Notes: a model not told the origin generated them from the sequence alone. A stretch of 64,000 nucleotides of DNA from Limnephilus marmoratus (GCA_917880885.1 OU862913.1:27909286-27973285); one strand, 5' to 3'. Shown: positions 1 through 11,018, numbered from the stretch's first letter. A program made the numbers and translations.

Positions 1-337
1 TTTGTCACCTCACTTTTTTATCATTTCATATAAAAATATTTCATAAAAATTTTAAACGTGGAGCGCGGTGGAGCAAATTTGCACGGGTAAATATTTTTGT
101 CAACTACACGACTGACAGCTGATTCCTGTTATGTATTTCCATAGACAACTTGATAGGGATGTGCAGCTTGATCTACTATCGACCTTTTACTTTTTGTTTT
201 AGGGATGTAACTAAAACAATAACGGAGTTAGAACGATTTCTATGGAAACACACGCGCTGACGTATAAACACGCTTATTGTACTTGACTGCTGTCCTATTT
301 TTAACGCTTATATCTACTTATGTTGCGGAGGGATTAA
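1..337. repeat. Family A TTAA element, partial copy cut by window edge
   Basis: This stretch matches 4,645-4,985 on the same strand and 51,711-52,070 on the opposite strand. The right end reads ggagggattaat and stops in TTAA at 334-337, matching the inverse of the family's TTAACCCCTCAG terminus. The left part runs off the window. TTAA ends with C-rich inverted termini suggest a non-autonomous piggyBac-type element; no transposase is seen. Confidence 0.7.
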
Positions 338-1200
338 TCTACATACCATAAATAGTAATAACAAAGAAACACATAATAGGTACCCACCATGAAATATACT
401 TAATAATAGAGAACTCCAGTCCAATTTTTTTAATGAATAATGACCTTCTAACTTAAATAACTGCATTTTATTTTTATTTTTAGAGTTGGTTTTAATAGTT
501 AAAATAATTGTCAAAGTTTTAATTTTTCAAAATCCCCTGAAAACCACCGAGTATGGTGAATTGTGTGACGTCATCACTCCTAAAAAGTTACTATAGCATC
601 GGGCAATCAGCTGATCAACTGCCGCCCTTTTGAAATTCGGTGTTCGAAGTATTCTCCCTAGAAGTAGCATTACTATTTTTTTGTGCAGTAGTTTTGAATA
701 TTTTCAATAATAGAGATAAACTAATAAGAGATACCTTTATTTTTTTAAACATTATTTAGGCCTAAATATGTTTCAATAAAGACAACAACTAAATCCCTAT
801 AAACAGTATGTAAATAAACGAATAAATTAATAAGATGGCTTGTGTCACACCTACATTCCCATAAAATGATTTTACGGTCATGTCACGACACGAGGAACAG
901 TGACGTCACCACTAAACATTTTAATAATAACAACATGACGGCGTGTTTCTAAGAACCGATGAAAAATGAACTTTTTAATAATTTTTTTAAAAACTCTGCG
1001 TTTAATATTATTAAATAAAAGTTATATATTCAGAATCAGCGTTTATTGGTCTATATGAACATATTTTTTTAAAGCCATAATATTTTTCACTGGAGTTCCG
1101 TAAATTGTTTTCACCACTTTAACTATTGTACTGGTTGTTTCTGTTTATAAATAAATAAATAAATACATATCATGCGATTCTAGAATATATCTTAGAATGG
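338..1200. other. AT-rich intergenic DNA, no gene seen
   Basis: No convincing reading frame or recognised repeat end. Two CRE-like sites (TGACGTCA near 567 and TGACGTCAC near 900) occur but nothing else suggests a promoter. Confidence 0.4.
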
Positions 1201-1204
1201 TTGT

Positions 1205-1885
1205 TTTTCAACAGGGCGATACTGAGAGTAAATGCGACTCTTGAATGTGTTTCAAAAACATAGCTTTATTTGAATTAAATGAGAAATAATTCACATTAAT
1301 TAAATTTGAAAAATCACACATTTGATTTGAAACAGTGACCTCTGGGTTCGTAGTTGACCAAAAAATAATAAATTTGCTTTAGCATTTCATCAGGGCGATA
1401 CTGAGAGTAGATATCTCTCTTGAATGTGCCACAAATACACCATTTTAACTCTACATATTATAATTTAAAGTCCTCCGCCGCGTTTGTCTGTCTGTTCGCG
1501 ATAGACTCAAAAACTACTGAACAGATTTTCATGCGGTTTTCACCAATAGATAGAGTGATTCATGAGGAAGGTTTAGGTAGGTATATAATTTGTCAAGGTT
1601 TTGTATAAATTGGTTGAAATATATAATTAAAGGAGAATGTTTGTATGTGGTGGACGAGCGGGCTGGCAAGCGGGCGGTGTGGATTTGATTTGTATGCAAA
1701 TTAACAGATGGCGGCGTATTTCGTTAGCCACAGCAATTCGTGGCTAATTTGAATTAAATGTGAAATAATGCATATTAATTCAAATTTAAAAATTGCACAA
1801 TTGATTTGAAATAGTGACCTCGGTTTCATAGTCAATGAAACAATGGTAAATCTGCTATTGTTTTTACCAGGGCGATACTGAGATA
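1205..1885. repeat. Three SINE-core repeats in a row
   Basis: The motif CAGGGCGATACTGAGA starts near 1,213, 1,391 and 1,868. In the first two it is followed by a related TTGAATGTG tail. The same module occurs in the family D SINEs at 16.6 kb (reverse) and 32.4 kb. The flanks (an AT-rich element with GAATTAAATG) are shared between the first and third copies but differ from family D, so the short core is common to different bodies. Confidence 0.6.
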
Positions 1886-2179
1886 TATAAAATTGCTAGT
1901 TTTCAATGAAAATATTAAAAAAAAAACAAAACCACTAACCTTTTAAACATTTTTCAAAATGTTTTTGCGTTTAAATATAACAATTCTATATGTGTTTTTT
2001 TTTTCAAAATTAATCACAAAACAGGTTTCTTCAAGCAGAATCACAGATTTCCTGTTGAGACGTCTAACCTTTTGCAAGTTCTTAGGATAATACCAGTTAG
2101 ACCACATTGTTAATAGGTTATTATAAGTTTCAATGTTATTGACACAGTGATTAGAAAATGATTAAACATGTTTTTTATA

Positions 2180-3024
2180 CACAGTGTCCGGAAACACATA
2201 GTACAAGCGGAAAACTGGTGAAAAAACAAAAAATTATAGAAAGACCCAAAAAAAATTTGTTTTGAACTGAGAATTTGGGTTTTTTGAAGTAAAACTTCTT
2301 TACGCATGCTCGACTTGGGGGGTAAGCCGGTGAATGCGTTACGAAAAGTGTGATGTTACGAAAAGTGTGATGCGAACGGTAATCGATGCGAACGGTGATC
2401 GATGGCGAGGTGAACGGTGGGGCCTTTATGCACGCTTGACTTGGGGACTGATATGGACAAGGATGATCACCTTAGGTCGTAGGTCACCCCAAGGTCGTAG
2501 GTCACCCCAAGGTCATAGGTCACCCCAAGGTCGTAGGTCACCCCAAGGTCGTAGGTCACCCCAAGGTCGTAGGTCACCCCAAGGTCATAGGTCACCCCAA
2601 TTTCGTAGGTCAACTCAAGGTCGTAGGTCATCCCATGGTCATATTTCACCCCAATGTCATATGTCACCCCTAGGTCATAAGTCACCCCGTTCGCTACGTT
2701 TGGTAACTTAGCAGGGATACCTGGGTTCATGGGGCGAGGTTTGGCTTGTAGTTTTACTTCAGTCGTGTGGTCACACTCGTTTTTTTTCCTTTTTTCTTAA
2801 GCTAAAGGGTTAGAAAAAAAAATTTGAAGCCAAGTTGACAACATATTTTAAATATGTTAAATAGCTCATATGAATCGCCTAGCAACTGATTTTTTAAAAT
2901 GTTCTTTATCAAAAACTTCAAACTTGATTTACTAGAAAAATAAAGCTCAAATCAAAAAGTTATACCTCAAAATCGAATAGGTTCACAAGTTTTCCTCTTG
3001 TACCATGAGTTTCCGGACACCGTG
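2180..3024. mobile_element. Non-autonomous DNA transposon with 36-bp inverted ends
   Basis: The first 36 bases (2,180-2,215, beginning CACAGTGTCCGGAAAC) are repeated in inverse at 2,989-3,024 (CACGGTGTCCGGAAAC when read inward) with four mismatches. About 845 bp lie between the outer ends and no transposase frame is visible. An 18-bp minisatellite is inside it. Tc1/mariner-like termini are possible; a clear TA duplication is not seen. Confidence 0.7.
2475..2690. repeat. 18-bp minisatellite, about 12 units
   Basis: The unit GGTCGTAGGTCACCCCAA is repeated head to tail about twelve times, decaying toward the right. Because 18 is a multiple of 3 and the unit holds no stop in some frames, open frames of 125 aa (plus) and 87 aa (minus) cover it; I regard both as by-products of the repeat. 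It lies within the inverted-ended element at 2,180-3,024. Confidence 0.9.
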
Positions 3025-3189
3025 CAAAAGTAATAAATTTATACAGGGTGTTTAGGGAGGTAATTGATTTACTTTAGCTAGTGATTTCTGACATTATTAT
3101 TTGTAGTAAAAAATGTAAATGAAATTTTGGTCTCCGGTGACATTTTTGAGGTTTTTTTTTTCAACTAATAACATAAAAAATCCTGGACA

Positions 3190-3332
3190 CAATAACTCCC
3201 AGATTTCTACCCACCCTCACACCCTTTTCCTTCCTAAAAAATCATTTCTTTTAAAGAAACCCTCCATACAGTATCCCCAAACAAGACATAGACCCTGAGG
3301 GAAATATATTACTTCGGGCCTTCTATGCAAAG
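3190..3332 (+). repeat. Family C retroposon, 3' fragment
   Basis: Matches the part of family C that runs from the pyrimidine-rich stretch through 'cctgaggg' to just before the poly(A) end, as in 24,140-24,270 and 59,930-60,075. Confidence 0.55.
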
Positions 3333-3471
3333 ATAACGTGAAAAAAAATTACAATGGATATTTGATCAATTTCACTCAAATAAGATAAATTAACCCGTCC
3401 GAAAATCGCCATTAAGCCCTTAAAATGTCTCAAACGAAATGACATTTTACGAAAACTTTTTGTTATTACCG

Positions 3472-4386
3472 TGTGGCGACACATCATTATAAATTTCGCC
3501 ACCAAAAGAGGAATCGAGAAACATCTCTCCTAATATCCGCGCGCATCGGCAAACCTACTTGCCTAGGTACCTTCGTACCTATACTGGCCGCGATGTACTT
3601 TCTCGTCTGCCGTGCCAGCCCGACGATAATAATATCGCCCCGCCTAGAAAGGTCTCGAGACAGCACCGTACAATATCTGTACGGCGCCAAATATTCTCGA
3701 AGTGGCTCGTATTACCTACCGCGAGGTAGTTACTCTACCGCGGCTATATAAGCAGCCGATCGCTCGCCCGCTGCAGTTCAGTCCAGTTCAGTCTCACACT
3801 TACAGTCGGCCAACATCTCAGCATGTAACAGATCTCCGTACAAGTGCCCCTGCATGGCATCGCTACGCATCCAGGGCAGCCTCCTCGAGGTCCACCATCA
3901 CGTCTCAGCTACAAGGCCCATCGTGTCTTCAGCTCCTGAGATCAGCTACATCCCGCGACTTATAAGGTTTGACGCACCTTCAGTCCAGGGATCAGCTCAC
4001 CACTTCATGGCACCCCGAAGCCTCACCGTGCTTCGCTGCCATGAAACGCGCTCCGCCTCGCCAGGACTACCTGCTGGTGGCTCAGCTCACTGAGCCACTC
4101 ACCGTTTATCTCCGCGACACAAAGCGTCGAGCAACGGCCTGGAAGATAGGTCATCTCCACCGCCATGGTGTCGAGCAACTCGCTGACCTTCACCGCACCA
4201 TTTCCACCTCCGTACGCCTGCAGCATCATCTACGGCACTCCGCATTACATCTTGTTACCGACCACCGACCATCTGCTACGTAGCCCAATAAACGACTGAC
4301 TCACCACTTCGACATGACGCCTTTCATTTCTGTCTCCCGCTCCCTCAACTGGAGGCCCCGACGAGAGCACGTCTCCTGCTCCCTCA
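3472..4386 (+). mobile_element. Collapsed LTR element remnant (LTR + primer-site stub)
   Basis: Begins TGTGGCGACAC, ends CTCCCTCA, and is flanked by the 4-bp duplication ACCG (3,468-3,471 and 4,387-4,390), as usual for Gypsy-type insertions. One LTR spans 3,472-4,347. It is followed by a 23-base stub beginning ACTGGAGGCCCCGACG that looks like a tRNA primer-binding site and leader, and then a 16-base copy of the LTR's last bases. The coding interior and almost all of the second LTR are gone. Inside the LTR are TATATAAG, an initiator-like TTCAGTCC and AATAAA near 4,286. No gag, pol or env remains. Confidence 0.8.
3745..3785 (+). promoter_or_regulatory. LTR core promoter
   Basis: TATATAAG at 3,745-3,752 is followed about 30 bases later by TTCAGTCC, close to the arthropod initiator consensus TCAGT. 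This is the likely transcription start of the lost LTR element. Confidence 0.55.
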
Positions 4387-4989
4387 ACCGCTTCACAATT
4401 AAAGCTCTATAAATGAAACATTTCTGAACGTAGCCAAATAGTAAAAACTGTTTTAGAAAGTTTACAAAATAAGCTTTCAAATTATTATATTACAAATAAA
4501 TATTAACATTTGTAAATATTAAAATTTAAAACGCAAAATAGGTAAAAATGATTCACGTGATGTTTTTATGTGAAAACGGTACTAAAATCACAGATTATGT
4601 AAACAACAATACTGATTCTATTGTATATATGTGTAATAAACACTTTTGTCACCTCACTTTTTTATCATTTCATATAAAAATATTTAATAAAAATTAATAA
4701 TATCGAGCGCGGTCGAGCCGCCGGTAGTAAATTTGGCGCGTAAAATTTATGTCATCTGCGCGACTGACATCATATTCTTGTTATGTTTTTATATGGACAA
4801 CTTGATAGGGGTGTACAGCTTGATCCACTATCGACCTTTTACTTTTTGTTTTAGGGATGTAACTAAAATAATAACGGAGTTAGAACGATTTCTATGGAGA
4901 CACACGCGCTGACGTATAAACATGCTTATTGTACTTAACTGCTATTGTATTTTTAACGCATATATCTGCTTAAGTTGCGGACCGGACTT

Positions 4990-5735
4990 ACTTCAGTAAC
5001 TTATCCGGTTTTGTCTTCAGTGACTTATAATATGTAAAAATTTATAATAAAAATACAGTGAGTAATTTTCTAATGCTCCTGTAGTTATAAAATCAGGTTT
5101 TACAAGTTTTGCGCAACATTCAATAAAAAATATAAATACAATTGATAATATTTTACCATCTCAAAGTGCTTTTAATAAAATGTTTTAAAAACTAGTTATG
5201 CTTTTGGATAGTTTTTTTAAAGAGTAAATATAACCTCGAAATGTTTGAAAATGGATAGAAAATAGAAAATTCGGAATTTTTAAATTTTGGAAGAAAATTA
5301 AAATTTTGGACTTGTGGCCAAAATACTTGACTAAACTGAATAATTTTTTAAATAAAAATGTATATAAAATATCTAGTTCGGATATGTGCTAGCTACTCTA
5401 TTTTTTTGTTGGTTTAAATTGTAAAATAAAGGCTATTAAAGAATACAATTTTTCATGACTTTAACCCGTCTGCTTGGTTCAATATATTTGCACCTCACAA
5501 TCTGGAAGCCTCAGAAACCATCTCTTTGGACCAAGATCGTAAAATATCTATGCAAGATAGCTTTCATATTTCAAAGACAATGAGAAGCATTATTTCGTTC
5601 TCTTTCTGGTTAAAAGAAAAATACATATGTTTGCACGATAGGAAGAGAGATGTATAGCTTGTAAAATGTAAGGTCGCTTGGGACTTTTTTGGTCTTATGA
5701 AAGTTTAACGCGATTACATGTTTTGGGGTGTATTT
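4990..5735. other. AT-rich DNA, nothing recognised
   Basis: No reading frame, tandem repeat or known repeat end was found here. Confidence 0.35.
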
Positions 5736-5739
5736 ATTC

Positions 5740-6135
5740 CTATACAAGCAGGGAGGCGACTATGACAATTTTTTGTGAGTTTTTTTTTTATGTCGGCTCC
5801 ACACAAGAGACCTTGAGGAAAATAGTTTCATGCTGGCGAATGTTATCTTTGGGGATGCTGTGTGGAGAGTCTTTTTAGGGAAAGGAAGGAGAGGAAGTTC
5901 TGGGAAGGAAAAGGGTATTATTAGGGGTGGGTAGGAATCTGTTGGTCAGTGTTTACAGGAGTGATGGATGTATGAATCCATTCCTCCCACTTTAGTGCAA
6001 GGCGATGGGTTGAGAGAATCCGACTGGATAGGTCAAAAGTCTCCTTCAACCAGTCTGTCCCGATCCAGCCTGCCACACAGCTGGTGGGTAAGCGCATCCG
6101 CCGCCAAGGTCTGAACACACCTCACCATCAATTGT
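5740..6135 (-). repeat. Family C retroposon copy
   Basis: Reads as the reverse of the family C consensus: 'acacaagagaccttgagg', 'ggggatgctgtgtgga', 'aggaaaggaaggagagg', 'gatgtatgaatccat' and 'aaacctcacc'-type blocks in the order seen at 50,320-50,830 and 57,960-58,310. It has no long reading frame of its own; the weak open frame across it is not a gene. Confidence 0.65.
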
Positions 6136-6374
6136 CATCATCATAAGTCATCAATTGTAGGTGACCAAAGATATTGTAATATAAAAGATGTGCTATCGGC
6201 AGTTTTTACTGGGTGAGACTGTGCTTCCTGGTGTCGCCGATATTGTTAACCAATACTACTGCACACCTTAAAAAAATCAAACTAAATTCTTTATTCAAAC
6301 TAGGACCATTAGAACATAGTCCGCACGACGGTCAGGCGGCCATCATAGCATATCTCTTATATTTCAATATCTTT

Positions 6375-6535
6375 TTAAGTGACCATTGGTAGAGTTGTTG
6401 GTTATCCAATAAATGGTTCCCGGGGCGGCGGTACATATACACTTTCAATACAATATTTTTGTAGGTGACCAATGGAAGAGTTGTTGTTTATCCAACAAAT
6501 GGTTCCCGGGGCGGCGGTACATATGCTCTTACAAT
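6375..6535 (-). repeat. Two tandem family C 5' ends
   Basis: The block 'gaccattggtagagttgttggttatccaataaatggttcccggggcggcggtac' type sequence occurs twice (6,380-6,440 and 6,466-6,530). It is the reverse of the family C start as at 23,865-23,930 and 59,785-59,830. Confidence 0.6.
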
Positions 6536-6894
6536 AATCCTTTCTTATCGATAAGGATGTTATCATTGTTTATAAAGTTGGGAAAACATGAGTTGTAATG
6601 GTATTTACCCACAGACAAAATTTCTCAGAAACATAATTGGTTTTTCCAAAGATATATTGAATAACAACTCTTTTTGTAAATAATTTATTTCAGGAAATGC
6701 CAAGCCTGCACATTACATACTAAGAACTTCACATATTTATTTTTAATACTGCACAAGAATCCCAACTTTCTGGAGCAAGTGGATCTATGACATCCCCAAT
6801 GAATTTCAATTTCGGAGATAGTTATGCGACCAGGGAAACATTTATTAGATAACCAACAATCTTGCCATAGATCACCTAAAGTGGTTATTTATCT

Positions 6895-7835
6895 TTGATG
6901 ACTTGCAGGGGTGCCCGGGTTTATGGGGTGAGGTTTGTCCGACGCAAACACATCCGCTGCCAAGGCCTAGCGGATGCGTTTGCTCACCTACTGCGTGGCT
7001 GGCTCAGTTCAGCTCTTCTCGTTCTCAGGTTGTAATTTCTTCTGTTCATCCAGGCCGTTTCTTTGAGCATTGAGTCATCCAGGAGTTCTTCGGTCTTCCT
7101 CTGGATGACTGTCGATGAAGCTCCAAAGACATTGCCTGCCTCACTGTGTGGTCCGATGGTCTCCGTCTTATGTGTCCATACCATCTCAACTGTCATTCCT
7201 CCAGCTTACTATTTATGTCTGTGACACCCAGGCTACCACGAATGCGTGAACTTTTTATCTTATCTTTTAGTGATACTCCTGCCGACCATCTAAGCATTCG
7301 CATTTCTGCTGTTTCAAGTTGCCTAGTGTAGGAGTTGTACATAGTCCAGCATTCGGAGCCATACATTATTGCGGGTCTTACAATAGTCTGGTATATCTTT
7401 CCTTTTAGTTTTATAGGCATTTTGGAGTCACACAATATTCCTGTTACGGATCTGAATTTAATCCATCCCACACCTATTCTATGGATGACAGACGCTGCAC
7501 ATCCTCCGTCTCGGTGGATTAGTGAGCCCAGATACTTAAATGAATCACAGTTGGCTAATGTTACTCCATCCAGTTGCATCGAAGGAGTGACAGCATTTGT
7601 GTCTTCAAATGGCAAATACAAATATTCAGTCTTTTTCCTGCTAATTTTTAGGCCATTATCCTCCAGAATCTTTCTCCACCTTTCCAGGCTATTCTATAGG
7701 TCACAATGATTATCTGCTATCAGTACTACATCATCTGCAAAAAGCATAGTCTTGAGAATATTGTTCATTTCTTGACCTCCCTCGAACTATCGCCTTGCAA
7801 CGCAGTGGGACGAATGGATTCATACATGCATAAAT
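6895..7835 (+). repeat. Family C copy split by RTE fragment
   Basis: Family C sequence runs from 6,900 to about 7,000 and resumes near 7,785 ('tcgccttgcaacgcagtggga', '...gaatggattcatac'). The RTE-type LINE piece sits in between, so it landed inside an older family C copy. Confidence 0.6.
6984..7785 (-). mobile_element. RTE-type LINE, 5'-truncated and decayed
   Basis: Minus-strand translation gives the end of a reverse transcriptase: FADD-type catalytic block near 7,735, then FKYLGSLIHRDGG, KLKGKIYQTIVRPAIMYGSE and a conserved tail with NYNLRTRR. This is the pattern of RTE-clade LINEs. The reading frame is broken at least once, between the segments at 7,193-7,621 and 6,984-7,196, and all upstream parts (endonuclease, palm beginning) are absent. 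Related tails occur at 40,512-40,893 and, more distantly, 59,210-59,465. Confidence 0.8.
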
Positions 7836-7839
7836 GATT

Positions 7840-8355
7840 AAATAACATTGAAAAAAGGAGATTACATAATACTATTATAATAAATGCATGAACACATTGG
7901 GGGCTTTTATATTTGCCGTGGCGATTTACGGTAACGGTATTTTGAAGTCAATAAACATACGTTCCTTATTGCAGTAATGCTGCAGCTCTTTCCAAAGATG
8001 AGATACACAATGTACGTAGGTCTGTTTCTTACAAAGAAAAAAAGTCAATTTTCTTGCATCTCTCTCACACACCGCACCATGACGTCTCCGTAGACCCCTA
8101 CAATACTACTAGCCGTGACGATAATGTTGAAAGTATGGAATATAGTTACAAGAATAATATTGAACTGTGAGTGAATTTCAAAAATTCTAAAACGTCAAAT
8201 GTCAATGTGCCGATGGTTTTGCTTTTGTTCTTAAACATAAAATTCTGCAGCTCTTTCTTTCACACTAAATGACAACAGTCGAAAATGAGATAAATGGTGA
8301 TTGTAGGTCTGCACTCCCCCAAAGGAAACATTCATTTTCATACATCTCACTCAGA
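7840..8355. other. Intergenic DNA, nothing recognised
   Basis: No reading frame or recognised repeat. Two similar stretches containing 'gcagctctttcc/tttc', 'gatgagata/aatgagataa' and 'catctctc/catctcac' (7,980-8,060 and 8,245-8,350) suggest an old duplicated element. Confidence 0.3.
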
Positions 8356-8359
8356 TATT

Positions 8360-8535
8360 TTTTTTTTACATGAGCTCCACACAGGAGGCCCTGAGGAAAA
8401 TAATGTCATCTTTGGGGATGCTGTGTGGAGTGGAGGCGTTTTTTAAGGAAAGGAAGGAGAGGAGAGTTCTGAAAAGGGAAAAGGTTTAAGGGGTGCGTAG
8501 GAATCTGGGGTTCAGTGTGTCCTGGTCATCCGCCT
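8360..8535 (-). repeat. Family C copy, left part (R1 element target)
   Basis: Family C in reverse, broken at 8,535 by the R1-clade element and continued at 14,342. The unbroken arrangement is present at 59,880-59,945, where 'gtgtcctggtcatc' runs directly into 'acctaaac' on the same relative strand. Confidence 0.75.
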
Positions 8536-9287
8536 AGTTCTCTCAAGTTCTCAAGTTCTGTTCTAGCTTTCAGCCGGACAAGTTCATACTAAATCGCTCC
8601 CGCTATTTTGCAATTTAAAAACACTAAAAGTTAACCTACAGTTATAAATTTAGTACCATCAGGTGCGCCTTGTCAAGAGCTACCTGCTCATAGTTTTAGT
8701 TTTTAAATTTAAGTTATCCCTAGTGAAGTTTTTAGTGAAAAAGTGAAAAAAACTATAATTTCGCCCTTTAAGGGTGGATGTTGGTACATCCCCCAACCTA
8801 AAATACTGTTATTGTGACCATACCAATGTGCCTCGTTAACCTTAAAAGACTTCTTATCGAAGTAACGATTTTTTAGTGACTTTTTTTAGTGATAGTGAAA
8901 AAACAGGGTTTTTATATACTATTAGTTCTTTTACATCTACTTACAGTGCTTAAACTATTACCATTCGACGGGGAATTAAATTCCGCGTCGGTTGACACCC
9001 CATTCTCTAAGTTCCATTCTAGTTTTGTGCCCTAAATTTTGAAATACAATAAAAACACGTGGTGAAATTTTTGTTCCTAGTGGTAGGTACGTCTACGAGT
9101 AGGTACATCCAAACACTTGGTGCCTCAGTTCGGGTACCCGCAGAAACTTCAAGTCGTTGACGTCACATCAGTGTACGTCACGACCTGTGCCCCGACTTAG
9201 CAAATTTAAAACTTTTTTAGGATCCCTAAGTCGAGTGTGGTGAATCAAATTTGAACTGTTACCCATCCTCCCTCTTTTCACCTTAGA

Positions 9288-9531
9288 TCCACCCAACCCC
9301 CCCCAACCCCCCCAACCCCACCCCCCAACCCCCCCCCCAACCCCCCACAACCCCCCCTACCCCCCACCCCCCCCTACCCCCCAACCCCCCCAACACCCTC
9401 CAACCCCCCCCCCAACCCCCCCCCAACCCCACCCAACCCCCCCTAACACCCCCTAACACCCCCTCACACTCCCCCAACCCCTCTAACCCCCCCTAACACC
9501 CCCTAACGCCCCCTAACGCCCCCTAAAAATT
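9288..9531 (+). repeat. C-rich tract in R1 element 5' region
   Basis: About 240 bp composed of C5-C9 runs separated by AA, TA or CA. Toward the right it becomes a 10-base unit, CCCCCTAACA/G, repeated just upstream of the ORF1 start. Glycine-rich open frames on the minus strand come from this composition and are not genes. Length is likely unstable and assembly here may be inaccurate. Confidence 0.8.
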
Positions 9532-9539
9532 TTTTGACA

Positions 9540-11018
9540 ATGGGATCGGACGCTGTCTTATCCTGTGACTCGGATGGTGCAGACCCCGATCACAGGAAAG
9601 AAGCGGAACAGTGGAGATCGTCAATCCAATTGCAAATTGACGAACTGAACAAGTCCCTCACGCAAGGCCTGCGTCCCAAGGGCAAAAGACGCACTAAAAA
9701 AACGGTGAAAATAGTTGACGTAGGCTCGGAATCCGACTCGGAAATGGACACTGAGATCATCAACCCCCCTCCAGGACCTAGTGGTGTCTCTATTGTCGGG
9801 ATGATCCCTCAAACTCCCATTGCCGGGAATAAGAAACGGGCGAGGATTAGTGACTCCCCGAACAGTCAACTGGCCCTCGCGGAGTCAACTCGCAAGGCCA
9901 TTCCTGCGATGGAAAAGTGCCACAGGATTAGATGCATCTTCACTGACGGTTCTAACAAGTTGAACAAGGCTGACAAGAGCTCCCTCAATCAACTGGTTGA
10001 TGATCTCATGTCAGATATTACCCACTTGATGTTGGAGATCAACACTCTTACCACTAGGAGCGCTACCATTGAGCAGGTTATTAATGTTCAAGCCACGATG
10101 ACCAAGAAACTCGACTCCGCCATCAAGGCTCGCCCCACCCTGAGCAGCGCCCCTATGTCCTATGCATCAGCAGCGGCCGGTTTGCCCTCCTCCAAGAAGG
10201 TGCTAGTCAACGGTTTTGAGCGCCCTTTGCCCCCTAAACCTCTGACGGTACTGGTGTACCCGGAGGTCCCAGAGGGGAAAACCTCTGAATCCACCCAGAA
10301 GGATATGGAGAAGTTAATTAATCCGCGGACTGATGATTTCCAGATCGTCCGTGTCCGTAAGATTAAAGGCGCTGGGATGGCCCTTCAGGCCAAAGGAAAG
10401 AAGGATCTTGACAACATCCTGAAAACGAGCACGAAACTGGCAGCCAGTGGGCTGAAGCTTGTCAATCCCCTGGGCCGCCTGCCCAAAATTGTAATTTATA
10501 ATGTCCCCAAGTCTGAACCCTCTGCTGACCAGGCCCTTTTTACCGAGATTTACAACAACAACCTGGCAGCACATACATCTTTGTCGCTGGAAGACCACCT
10601 CCGCACCATGGGTGAGGGACGGAGGGTTTCTCTCTTCGGGAAGCGTGAGGGTGGCCTCATGAACATGGTCCTGACTTGCCATCCGGCTGCCAGGAAGGTA
10701 CTCATCGACAGCGGGTTGTGCTATCTTGGGTGGCATGCGTGTCGGACCCGCGATTACACTGGTGCCACCAGGTGTTATAAATGTCATTTGTATGGACACA
10801 TCTCAAAGAGCTGCTCGCAAGCCAATGAAACTTGCCGCCACTGCGCCGATGTGGGTCATGGCTACGAAGATTGCCCCAAGAGAGCACAGCCCGCTGTCTG
10901 CGCCACCTGTTCGCGCTTCAAGAAGCCGGCGGACCATCCGACAGGTGACAGGGACTGTCCGGCCCAAAAAGCCGCTGTGGAGGCAGCTTTCCGAATGACG
11001 GATTATGGCTCGTCCTAA
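9540..11018 (+). CDS. R1-clade element ORF1 (nucleic-acid-binding protein)
   Basis: A 492-residue protein starting at ATG 9,540 (a TTG two codons earlier keeps the frame open, but ATG is the normal start). ORF1 proteins of R1-clade LINEs bind the element RNA and form the ribonucleoprotein. Seen here: an acidic, polar N-terminus with a basic patch (KGKRRTKKTVK, about residue 50); a long middle region; and near the C-terminus CYKCHLYGHISKSC and CRHCADVGHGYEDC, both CX2CX4HX4C zinc knuckles, followed by a third, irregular CX2CX8HX6C. The frame is fully open. Its last 14 bases overlap the start of ORF2, suggesting reinitiation or frameshifting. Function of the middle region is not evident. Confidence 0.9.
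   Translation: MGSDAVLSCDSDGADPDHRKEAEQWRSSIQLQIDELNKSLTQGLRPKGKRRTKKTVKIVDVGSESDSEMDTEIINPPPGPSGVSIVGMIPQTPIAGNKKRARISDSPNSQLALAESTRKAIPAMEKCHRIRCIFTDGSNKLNKADKSSLNQLVDDLMSDITHLMLEINTLTTRSATIEQVINVQATMTKKLDSAIKARPTLSSAPMSYASAAAGLPSSKKVLVNGFERPLPPKPLTVLVYPEVPEGKTSESTQKDMEKLINPRTDDFQIVRVRKIKGAGMALQAKGKKDLDNILKTSTKLAASGLKLVNPLGRLPKIVIYNVPKSEPSADQALFTEIYNNNLAAHTSLSLEDHLRTMGEGRRVSLFGKREGGLMNMVLTCHPAARKVLIDSGLCYLGWHACRTRDYTGATRCYKCHLYGHISKSCSQANETCRHCADVGHGYEDCPKRAQPAVCATCSRFKKPADHPTGDRDCPAQKAAVEAAFRMTDYGSS

Larger units (their letters stand above)
3390..4985. mobile_element. Family A TTAA element interrupted by LTR insertion
   Basis: Left end TTAACCCGTC at 3,390; the right end decays near 4,985. 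With the 915-bp LTR insertion and its 4-bp duplication removed the element is about 680 bp, close to the 690 bp of the copy at 51,711-52,908 after removal of that copy's nested MITE. The sequence on each side of 3,472/4,386 is continuous in the other copy. Confidence 0.75.

Noticed and set aside
2334..2730. Open frames RRSPQG (plus) and LGVTYD (minus)
   Set aside because: Both are by-products of the 18-bp minisatellite; no gene structure around them.
9168..9477. Gly/Trp-rich minus frames
   Set aside because: Arise from the C-rich tract of the R1 element.
9480..9531. Telomeric repeat near the R1 element
   Set aside because: Unit is CCCCCTAAC(A/G), not the insect CCTAA, and it lies inside the LINE 5' region.
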